The notes under the pieces are model-generated. The model made no database searches, had not been told where the DNA came from, and saw nothing but the letters and a program-made list of their open reading frames with translations. From Nitrososphaeraceae archaeon (GTDB lineage Archaea > Thermoproteota > Nitrososphaeria > Nitrososphaerales > Nitrososphaeraceae): a stretch of 5,353 nucleotides of DNA. The translations under genes were made by a program, and so were the position numbers. The stretch spans positions 1 to 5,353 of the forward strand of contig JASHSN010000378.1 in the NCBI GenBank assembly GCA_030038695.1. The letters run 5' to 3'. Below, one piece after another: positions 1 to 5,151 of the stretch (the stretch's first letter is position 1; each line of letters opens with the position of its first letter).

Positions 1-117
1 TCTAGTATCAAGAGAATGTTTGGTGAGTATGTAAATGCTAGAAAATTTCATAACATGACTAAGGAGTTGGTCATGAAAGCATCATTGTATAACATGTTTG
101 TTGCTATGAAGATGTAG
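1..117 (+). CDS. C-terminal end of an IS4/IS5-type DDE transposase (partial)
   Basis: An open frame enters from the left edge and gives 38 residues before TAG at 115-117. The peptide contains SSIKRMFGEYV, then ARKF, NMTKELV and KASLYNMF. This resembles the tail of DDE transposases of the IS4/IS5 superfamily, where a conserved Glu-containing helix is followed by a basic, hydrophobic helix that ends the protein. The catalytic DDE residues would lie to the left of the window, so activity cannot be judged. The stop is 32 bases before a candidate terminal inverted repeat, which fits the 3' end of a one-gene insertion sequence. The family call rests on remembered motif similarity; the exact IS family is uncertain. 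Confidence 0.6.
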   Translation, partial: SSIKRMFGEYVNARKFHNMTKELVMKASLYNMFVAMKM

Positions 118-163
118 ACGGATAGATAGAGTACGAAGTAATAAGTGAATTGTGCAACAGAGC
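1..163 (+). mobile_element. Right end of an insertion sequence, including a probable terminal inverted repeat
   Basis: The transposase tail ends at 117, and the motif TTGTGCAACAGAGC lies at 150-163. Read outside-in it is GCTCTGTTGCACAA, which is like the outer ends of several IS families. A short gap between transposase stop and terminal repeat is normal for such elements. The matching left repeat and any target-site duplication would lie outside the window, so the boundary is inferred from position and motif style only. Confidence 0.4.
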
Positions 164-310
164 TGTGGAAGGCGTTTTATTTATTCTTAGTATGTAAAAG
201 TTTTCTATGCGTAGCTTTGATATGCGAAACGAACGTAACAGTAGAGATGCCATATCATAAGTGATACCCAGAAATGAAATTCGTCATCCTCTTTATTATC
301 AATTAGTTAT

Positions 311-493
311 AAGAATTCAAAGACAGGAATTGCTCTCAGCATAACAGCAATTGCAGCAGTAATAGCACTGTTTACATCAGGGCCATTAGCAGATACCTTG
401 TTTGCATCGCACCAGGCACAAGCCTTCTCCTTCTTTGGGCACAGAGGCTTCTTCGGCGGTGGCTTCGGTGGCTGCGGCGGCTGCTGCTCCTGA
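311..493 (+). CDS. Small exported Gly/Cys-rich protein with no canonical start codon
   Basis: The frame is open from 278 to TGA at 491-493. From codon AAG at 311 it reads KNSKTGIALSITAIAAVIAL, a basic n-region followed by a hydrophobic core of the kind seen in signal peptides, then an AQA cleavage-like motif. The mature part would be only about 22 residues: an aromatic stretch (FSFFGHRGFF), then glycine with three cysteines (GGCGGCCS). No ATG, GTG or TTG lies in frame before the signal peptide; the first TTG (398) would remove it. The bases ATAAGAATTC look like ATGAAGAATTC with one G deleted, so the gene may have just lost its start, or it may use ATT (302) or another rare start. A T-tract follows 44 bases after the stop. 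The function is unknown; a surface or metal-binding peptide is speculation. The opposite-strand frame here is low-complexity and is rejected. Confidence 0.6.
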   Translation, partial: KNSKTGIALSITAIAAVIALFTSGPLADTLFASHQAQAFSFFGHRGFFGGGFGGCGGCCS

Positions 494-741
494 TAAAGAC
501 AAGAGCACAAGCGTCAAAGGTCATTAATTCTCTCTCCTTTTTTTGTTACCCAGTCTTTCACGATTTGTATTCAGACGTAAACGCGTCTATGAGGCTTGAA
601 ACCTCAAAGCCGAAACCAGTACCTCTCGGATCTAAGAACGCCTATTGTGATAAAAATGCAGTGTACCATAGACCTATTGCTTCAGATTAGATGTAGCAAA
701 ATACGAGGTATTAGTAACATAATTATGTTAGATGGTAGGGA
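494..741. other. Intergenic space between convergent gene ends, with two small hairpins
   Basis: This stretch separates the 3' ends of the small + strand gene and the large - strand gene. Beyond the T-tract it holds two short tandem stem-loops: AGACG/CGTCT (573-577 with 584-588, loop 6) and TGAGG/CCTCA (590-594 with 602-606, loop 7). The stems are short and could be chance. The part from 682 to 741 is also an in-frame hydrophobic extension of the large - strand gene beyond its stop. I see no other gene. Confidence 0.4.
538..544 (+). terminator. T-tract terminator after the small exported gene
   Basis: A run of seven T follows a pyrimidine-rich stretch (TCTCTCTCC), 44 bases downstream of the TGA at 491-493. 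Archaeal RNA polymerase terminates at such T-runs without needing a hairpin. The placement fits the preceding + strand gene. Confidence 0.5.
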
Positions 742-1776
742 CTATCTAGTGTTACTACCTGTATTAGATGAGTTAGCGATCTGGTCAGTGTTACTTACCG
801 GAGATAGAGTAAATTTCATAAGACCGTTATCATCAGAATTGACTTTCTTTGCAAAATCTATGAGATCATTCTTATTAATCAGGTAATGTACAACCATCTC
901 GTTAGGAACCGAAAAGGGATCGAGAGCTATTGAACTATCTGCTAGCGGCTGACCGTTGACTGTTGCGTTGAATAATAATGAATCACCAAAGCCTTTCCAA
1001 GATTTCGGAAGCCTAATCTCTTCATGCACGAAAATAGGCTGTTGTTTGATACGAGTTAAATTCCAATTAAATGGCATTGACCAATCAAATGATCTATTTG
1101 AAGGATGGAATGTGACGTTGTTTAACTTATCATAGTAAGATATAATTTTGATCAGAATATGTTTACCATTAAAATCGATTTCATGATTTACTGCAATTCC
1201 TACACTCAACCAGCTATCGTATACAGGCTCTTGATTATCGGGTAGCAATGTGCTGTCAGCATCTACTGTCTCTATCCTTACCACAAAATGATACAATCCC
1301 CCTTTTGTAAATACAGGTCCTGAGGCAGTCACTGGGTTACCTGGTGTTCCAATGTATGCGCCTAGAAGAGGATCTTGTTGCCCACTAATGTATACTCTAC
1401 TTGTATTAGTCGGATTAATCAGAATTTTCAAATCACCATTATGATCATGAAACAAGTCTGCGAGTAATCGCTTACCATCCTTCTCGATAATGATATAATA
1501 GGTTACGTGGCTAAACGATTTGTTTGTGTTCGAATCAAATAACCTAAATTCCATAACAGGTTTTTGGCCATTTTGTAACGTTTCCGTTGTGACTACTGAT
1601 GGAATCATTTTAATGAGAAGATCCGCCTTTCTATTTCCTAAAGATGCCGTTAGCTGTTCCTGTGTTAATCCATCTCCAAAAGCTAGTTTTGTCCAAAGAG
1701 AAGGTAAAATTGAAGAGAAAACTAGAGAACTAACTAACAAGCAAATTAAAGAGAAAGGAAAGCTGAATAAATTCAT
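742..1776 (-). CDS. Exported protein of unknown function, Nitrososphaerales-type family (344 aa)
   Basis: This is an intact frame from ATG at 1776-1774 to TAG at 744-742. Residues 1-33 form a long hydrophobic signal peptide or N-terminal anchor (FSFPFSLICLLVSSLVFSSI) and the rest is hydrophilic. Characteristic blocks are LTASLGNRKADLLIKM (42-57), EFRLFDSNTNKSFSHVTYYI (76-95), FHDHNGDL (109-116), LYHFVVRIETVD (161-172), EPVYDSWLSVG (183-193), ISYYDKLNNVTF (212-223), SMPFNWNLTRI (233-243) and FVHEEIRLPKSW (249-260). I recall this mix from hypothetical exported proteins of soil ammonia-oxidising archaea; no function is known to me. The alternating hydrophobic pattern suggests beta-sandwich folds. 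Several N-glycosylation sequons (NKS 85, NTS 124, NVT 220, NRS 227, NLT 239, NAT 270) fit an exterior location. The protein ends in an S/N/T-rich tail. In frame beyond the TAG come 19 mostly hydrophobic codons, so a C-terminal membrane anchor may have been cut off. It is a single gene with its own promoter. Confidence 0.85.
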   Translation of the reverse strand: MNLFSFPFSLICLLVSSLVFSSILPSLWTKLAFGDGLTQEQLTASLGNRKADLLIKMIPSVVTTETLQNGQKPVMEFRLFDSNTNKSFSHVTYYIIIEKDGKRLLADLFHDHNGDLKILINPTNTSRVYISGQQDPLLGAYIGTPGNPVTASGPVFTKGGLYHFVVRIETVDADSTLLPDNQEPVYDSWLSVGIAVNHEIDFNGKHILIKIISYYDKLNNVTFHPSNRSFDWSMPFNWNLTRIKQQPIFVHEEIRLPKSWKGFGDSLLFNATVNGQPLADSSIALDPFSVPNEMVVHYLINKNDLIDFAKKVNSDDNGLMKFTLSPVSNTDQIANSSNTGSNTR

Positions 1777-1799
1777 GAAATAAATTTTTTGACTTTTTA

Positions 1800-1811
1800 G
1801 ATATTTAATTG
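1800..1811 (-). promoter_or_regulatory. Probable archaeal TATA box for the 344-aa exported protein
   Basis: On the minus strand this reads CAATTAAATATC. The AT-rich core is centred about 28-30 bases upstream of the ATG at 1776. Archaeal TATA boxes sit about 26-30 bases before the transcription start, so the transcript would begin at or next to the ATG and be essentially leaderless. No Shine-Dalgarno-like GGAG/GGTG precedes the ATG, which agrees. A second AT-rich option, TTATACAAT, lies just further upstream. Confidence 0.45.
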
Positions 1812-1996
1812 TATAACTTCACAGTATTAATAGTCCCACAAGTTCTGTTATCGTTTGTTTTTGTCTAGAGTAGTGATGATGAAAAATTAAGATACGATAT
1901 GTTGAGATTTAGAATATGATATCTAAAAACCAGATCACGCCTGATTTGATATATATGTTATAGCATTCGGTATCTATTTGTGATAGTACAGGTCCT

Positions 1997-2807
1997 TTAT
2001 TTAGAATGTAGTCTTTTCGCCACTAAAGAATAAAACAATCTATCATTAATGAAAGGACGCAGCTTAACTGCGAATTTCTCTTTTCTAGAGCCAATGATAT
2101 ATTTATCCTTGTAAGGTAATGGATAACATTAGCCACTACTGTTGATTTTAATCCTTTGAGGCCCCTTTTCGTAAAATATTTGTTATATGCTGGAATGAAT
2201 CTTGAAGCATTATCATTGTTCCGTATCCATTTATCTTTTGTTTCAATGTTTCATAAATGCTTGTTTCAATAACTCCAGGATCGATAGTTATAACTTTGAT
2301 ATTTGTATTCCAAAGCTCCATTCTAAGAGCATCAAATATTGCTTCTAATGCAGAATAGGCCCCGATCAGAGGAAATGATACTAATCCAGCTAGCAAGCTT
2401 ACATTTACAATTCTGCTTCCTATTTCTCTTCGCTGTAGCATCAATGGCAACACCTTTTTGGTAAAATCTACAAGACCAAAGAAATTTGTTTCAAATTGAT
2501 TTCGTAGGTCATTCACAGTAAACCTGGTTCTACATACCCTGCATTATTTACCAGACCATAAATCATATTTTCTTTAGTTTCTGAGCTTATTTTGGTAATA
2601 ACATAATCAAATATCTTTAGCTTAGTAATATCAAATTCAATTAGAATATACGCCCCCTAGATGACGTTCCAGAAGAACTATTTGCAAGGTTAATATTGTA
2701 ACTTCGCGCGAGCCGGAAAACCTAGTAGCCGGATTCAACTAATTTGATGACAGTATCTCTATCAATACCACTAGAAGCTCCACAACACACAGAATTGATT
2801 TTCTCAA
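1997..2807 (-). pseudogene. Decayed short-chain dehydrogenase/reductase (SDR), full length but broken
   Basis: Pieces of one classical SDR can be followed across three frames. From the N-terminus: GASSGIDRDTVIKLVESGY (cofactor motif, normally TGASSGIGR), TAG at 2724-2722, then ARS; after a shift IEFDITKLKIFDYVITKI and GLVNNAGYVEPG (NNAG motif); after another shift near 2517-2525 NDLRNQFETNFFGLVDFTKK, SRIVNVSLLAG, IGAYSALEAIFDALRMEL and TIDPGVIETSIYETLKQKI; then in a new frame AYNKYFTKRGLKGLKSTVV; finally DKYIIGSRKEKFAVKLRP and NDRLFYSLVAKRLHSK with TAA at 1999-1997. The catalytic Ser, 13 residues before the Tyr, is Leu. Family members usually read YSASKFALEA where this reads YSALEA, so about four codons including the catalytic Lys are missing. 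A functional enzyme would have used NAD(P)H to reduce or oxidise a small substrate, which cannot be named. The longest surviving open stretch is 2148-2516 from GTG; it is not a plausible enzyme on its own. Confidence 0.85.
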
Positions 2808-2926
2808 TTTAATCGACTCAACTCCACAAAGAGACAAAATAGACATCCCATAATCGGCAGATTCTGATCAATGGCGAACACCCCACACTTCTATTTTCGC
2901 TTAAACCACGGAATAATGACCGGCCG

Positions 2927-3072
2927 AAGTATGAGATTGGTCTGCCCACAAATGACAAACACATGAGGATGGGACGGGAGATCTTGGCAGCAACACGAGA
3001 TGTGGACAGACAGTCTAATATCAAGAATGGCGACATATAGTTGTAATGATCATTAGATCGTCTATCTTTTAA
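2927..3072 (+). repeat. Inverted-repeat module, copy 1
   Basis: The left arm GGTCTGCCCACA (2939-2950) and right arm TGTGGACAGAC (3001-3011) are complementary with one mismatch across a 50-base spacer. The copy shares an upstream block (AGTATRAGATTGGTC) and a spacer start (ACAAATGRCAAACAC) with copy 2. It shares a right-arm tail (AGTCTAATAT) with copy 2 and a GACATAT...AGAT...TTTTAA pattern with copy 3. The outer boundaries are approximate, set where similarity fades. Confidence 0.65.
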
Positions 3073-3091
3073 GGTCGGGGAACCTGTGGCG

Positions 3092-3191
3092 CAGTAGTAT
3101 AAGATTGGTCGGCTCACAAATGGCAAACACCTAATAGCTTGGCAACATCAGTTTCTAGAGTCCTCGAGATGTGGACAGACAGTCTAATATT
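3092..3191 (+). repeat. Inverted-repeat module, copy 2
   Basis: The left arm GGTCGGCTCACA (3107-3118) is the most diverged of the three; the right arm TGTGGACAGAC (3170-3180) is identical to copies 1 and 3. The spacer is 51 bases. The flanks AGTATAAGATTGGTC before and AGTCTAATATTAA after match copy 1 closely. Similarity fades soon after 3191. Confidence 0.65.
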
Positions 3192-3497
3192 AAAAATTAT
3201 GTGCAACAAACATTAACACTACTTAACGACGGCCAACGGATGATAGATTACAGTATAAAGACCAATGGGATTTCTATATATCTGCTGACCGTTCGAGATA
3301 GGCATCCCATCGTTGAGAGGAAGCGGTGATCTTGTTGAAGACTTTGCATATCTACGTCCACCTAATTCGCAAGTCAACCGAATGATACATACTTGATGGT
3401 GTCTAATGTCTATGCTCTATCTTAGATGCAGACACCTGGTGACAGATAGCAGCGAACGCCAAGTTCATCAAGCTTAATCCACGGGTCACAGCCCCAG

Positions 3498-3615
3498 AAA
3501 TATTGGTCTGTCCACAAAAAGCCAGGTGACGGAACAGTTCATAGCGGGTGGGGTGTGGACAGACTGCCTAATATTATAATCGTGACATATGCCTTCGATG
3601 GTCGATAGATTTTAA
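3498..3615 (+). repeat. Inverted-repeat module, copy 3 (best-preserved arms)
   Basis: The left arm GGTCTGTCCACA (3505-3516) and right arm TGTGGACAGAC (3554-3564) are perfectly complementary over 11 bases with a 37-base spacer. The pairing extends imperfectly outwards, AAATATTGG on the left against CCTAATATT on the right. The tail GACATAT, then AGATTTTAA, matches copy 1. The spacer is shorter than in copies 1 and 2 and has a different sequence. Confidence 0.65.
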
Positions 3616-3728
3616 CCCACTCGCTAAGAACATAAGAGAATGTTACTACAACTGAAGCTCTCATATAGACGCCTAGAAGACATATGGCACTACGGACTTC
3701 TATGATTGCTCCTTCAAGATATGTTATC

Positions 3729-3736
3729 CTTATAAG
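3729..3736 (+). promoter_or_regulatory. Probable TATA box for the 160-aa exported protein
   Basis: CTTATAAG is a good archaeal TATA-like octamer centred 33 bases before the ATG at 3766. Transcription would start only a few bases before the ATG, giving a very short leader. No ribosome-binding site is visible directly before the ATG. Confidence 0.5.
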
Positions 3737-3765
3737 ATTCTATTGATTCTCCATATAACAGTCAA

Positions 3766-4248
3766 ATGTCATTATCAACAAAATTTGTTGTAGTGATCTT
3801 AGCGGCGGGAATACTAACAGGAGCAGTAGCAAAGACTACAATTATCAGTGCTGGTATAAGGCCATATAATTTTGCACTGGCACAGCTTCTGCTTCCGTTT
3901 GAAACCCATGTGCTGATTCAAGCTCCATTGAAACATCAAACTCTAGCAACGACTAGTCCCGGTGTGCCAAAGCAAATTACTGTTCAATATGTGGTTAATA
4001 AAGTCGATATAAGTGGCGATGTATTAGTAGCTTCGGCCGCAGACTGCCCTACCGGAACAATCCTCACCGGAGGCGGTTATTTTGAAAAAGGTAGTTCTAC
4101 CACTGACTTTAAGATTGTAGAAGACAGTCCTGGAGTGACCCCAGCGCCTCGGGTTCTCAGTCAGTGGCAAGTGTCGGGATATAGCCCTAGTAAGACGCCC
4201 GAGCCTGAAGGAACGTCCCTTGAAATATACGCGGTTTGTGTATCTTAA
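3766..4248 (+). CDS. Small exported protein with C-terminal CPTG...YAVC module (160 aa)
   Basis: The frame is intact from ATG to TAA. Residues 1-22 (STKFVVVILAAGILTGAVA after the first Met-Ser-Leu) are a clear signal peptide or anchor, followed by a second mildly hydrophobic stretch to about residue 43 and a linker. The C-terminal part starts at about residue 86 and reads CPTGTILTGGGYFEKG (94-109), a Trp in SQWQVSGY (132-139), and ends EIYAVCVS (153-160). The order CPxGxxxxGGG...W.V...YAVC is known to me from the ends of many secreted bacterial and archaeal proteins, including collagen-like ones; Cys94 and Cys158 probably form a disulfide. The job is unknown, perhaps surface binding. The last 200 bases of the gene look clearly richer in G+C than its flanks, so recent acquisition is possible. 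A decayed exported protein gene follows on the same strand. The start is supported by the signal peptide and the TATA-like box. Confidence 0.8.
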   Translation: MSLSTKFVVVILAAGILTGAVAKTTIISAGIRPYNFALAQLLLPFETHVLIQAPLKHQTLATTSPGVPKQITVQYVVNKVDISGDVLVASAADCPTGTILTGGGYFEKGSSTTDFKIVEDSPGVTPAPRVLSQWQVSGYSPSKTPEPEGTSLEIYAVCVS

Positions 4249-4253
4249 ACATT

Positions 4254-4303
4254 TCACAATGCGAGCATCAAAGTTCATTTCACACTCAAGATGTTCATTG
4301 TGA
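4254..4303 (+). repeat. 8-base perfect inverted repeat just after the exported-protein gene
   Basis: TCACAATG (4254-4261) and CATTGTGA (4296-4303) are exact reverse complements separated by 34 bases. The first arm begins five bases after the TAA at 4246-4248. In RNA this could form a stem in the 3' untranslated region; as DNA it could be a protein-binding pair. There is no T-run directly behind it, so a terminator call is not justified. Confidence 0.4.
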
Positions 4304-4327
4304 GGATGATTGGTACATACTTGGGCG

Positions 4328-4641
4328 TTGACTATAACTTTTGAAACGATCTTCGAGTACAAAATATGGATCTTGGCGCATTGACGCTCTCTATGTCAAA
4401 AGCGGTATTTGCAGTAGATGAGACCAAACAATCTCATATCACTGCTTAAGAGGCGGGTGAGCAATACGAAAAAGCGACTAACAATCAGGCCATTGCTTCT
4501 GCATTAAACAATTACAATACGTCTTAGCGGTCATGTTCCGACAATCTAGTTTATGTAATGGAGAATAAGATGGCGTTAACCAATAATAAACCATCCTATT
4601 CAGAGATTCAGATAGTACAACAAGCGGACTGGCAGATTTAA
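4328..4641 (+). pseudogene. Decayed gene for an exported protein of unknown function
   Basis: One frame reads ITFETIFEYKIWILA (ending at 4378). After skipping two bases the next frame continues LTLSMSKAVFAVDETKQSHI; together these make a natural signal peptide, with a hydrophobic core and AVFA cleavage-like end. The frame then meets TAA at 4447-4449 and continues EAGEQYEKATNNQAIASALN. TAG follows at 4525-4527, then the frame runs LVYVMENKMALTNNKPSYSE and on to QADWQI before TAA at 4639-4641. The Ala/Asn/Gln/Lys-rich, soluble character is kept across both stops, which argues for a former coding frame. I do not recognise the family. It may have been an exported helical protein of about 100 residues. 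The opposite-strand frame (4478-4690) has no recognisable features and is treated as a shadow. Confidence 0.55.
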
Positions 4642-4779
4642 TGTTCCCACGGGTTAGAAAAATCCCATAATTTGTGACCAGGCATAGCACAAATTTGAAG
4701 GGACAACGTATGCCAAATATAGCTGTTATAAGTCCATTTAAAGCCTCACTTATGCGCGGTCTCCATGTAATTCAATAAA

Positions 4780-5151
4780 ATGTTCCCTTATCGTGTCTAT
4801 TATAGATTGATCCAGTAAGACTTTGTTCTCTCTCAAGTCTCTCAACGTAAGTTTACCAAGCGTAACTAAGATGCTCCGACGGCTACTTGAAAGTAAACAT
4901 CTAAAATATGAGAAATGTAGAGGGATTAATCTGACAACGGAAGGTATCGAGGTAGCAGAAAATATTCAGGAAAAGCATACTACACTATCAGAGTTCTTTA
5001 AAATGATTGGAGTAGATGAAGATATAGCTAATATTGATGCTGAAGGTATTGAACATCATATTCGTTGTTATTAAAAAGCGTTGATTTGGGTCTGTTTATT
5101 GGAATTATTTTTAATCCAATACGCTTGACATTTTCCCGGAAGAAAAGCTGA
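4780..5151 (+). pseudogene. Decayed MntR/DtxR-family metal-responsive repressor
   Basis: The well-preserved core is an 83-codon frame from TTG at 4823 to TAA at 5072-5074: LNVSLPSVTKMLRRLLESK (recognition helix), LKYEKCRGINLTTEGIEVAE (wing), EKHTTLSEFFKMIGVDED and DAEGIEHHI (metal-binding and dimerisation). It aligns well with Bacillus MntR (142 aa). The metal-ligand equivalents H52, E74, E77 and H78 are present. The normal N-terminus, with the Asp and Glu metal ligands and first helix, is missing from this frame. A fragment in another frame from ATG 4780 (PYRVYYRLIQ) and then PVRL fits that helix after a shift. Beyond EHHI, the next frame gives SLLLKSVDLGLFIGIIFNP with TGA at 5149-5151, which fits the lost dimerisation helix. 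Family members sense Mn or Fe and repress metal uptake. With at least two frameshifts this copy is probably dead; a short truncated product cannot be fully excluded. No metal transporter gene is adjacent. Confidence 0.75.

Larger units (their letters stand above)
2808..3765. other. Gene-free region of about 0.95 kb carrying a diverged three-copy repeat
   Basis: I find no convincing protein gene on either strand and no tRNA or rRNA. The one long minus-strand frame (2818-3126) runs through two repeat copies, and its FVSRPILYY / FVGRPISYF internal similarity simply reflects the DNA repeat. The region holds three inverted-repeat modules, listed separately, and a further 7-base inverted pair ATGGGAT (3265-3271) / ATCCCAT (3304-3310). 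A CATCCCAT motif within a similar 18-base context also occurs at about 2839-2856 and 3297-3314. The last 30-40 bases hold the promoter of the following gene. Confidence 0.6.

Noticed and set aside
307..510. 67-codon minus-strand frame rich in Pro and Lys
   Set aside because: The opposite strand encodes a clear signal peptide and Gly/Cys tail; the Pro/Lys run is the complement of the Gly-rich codons.
596..886. 96-codon plus-strand frame
   Set aside because: It overlaps the 3' part of the 344-residue exported-protein gene on the other strand and shows no family character.
1520..1783. 87-codon plus-strand frame
   Set aside because: It is a shadow of the signal-peptide end of the 344-residue gene; no independent support.
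1873..1944. C/D-box small RNA (GTGATGA box C, CTGA box D)
   Set aside because: No internal D' and C' boxes at proper spacing and no terminal stem; the motifs are short enough to be chance.
3086..3110. tRNA-like string GTGGCGCAGTAGTA
   Set aside because: It resembles a tRNA D-arm, but no acceptor stem, anticodon arm or T-loop (GGTTCGANTCC) can be placed around it, and it overlaps repeat copy 2.
2818..3126. 102-codon minus-strand frame starting ATG
   Set aside because: It runs through two copies of the DNA repeat, its internal similarity comes from those repeats, and it has no recognisable domain, signal peptide or coding-like composition.
2939..3564. CRISPR array
   Set aside because: There are only three repeat units, at irregular distances, with diverged sequence and repeat units longer than 100 bases; no cas genes are present.
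4024..4362. 112-codon minus-strand frame
   Set aside because: It is opposite the well-supported CPTG...YAVC protein and has no recognisable features.
4478..4690. 70-codon minus-strand frame
   Set aside because: It has no domain or signal; the plus strand shows a better coding signature of a decayed exported protein.
4710..4778. 22-codon frame beginning MPNIAVISPF
   Set aside because: It is too short to judge, has no recognisable motif, and lies between two pseudogenes; it could be debris of either.
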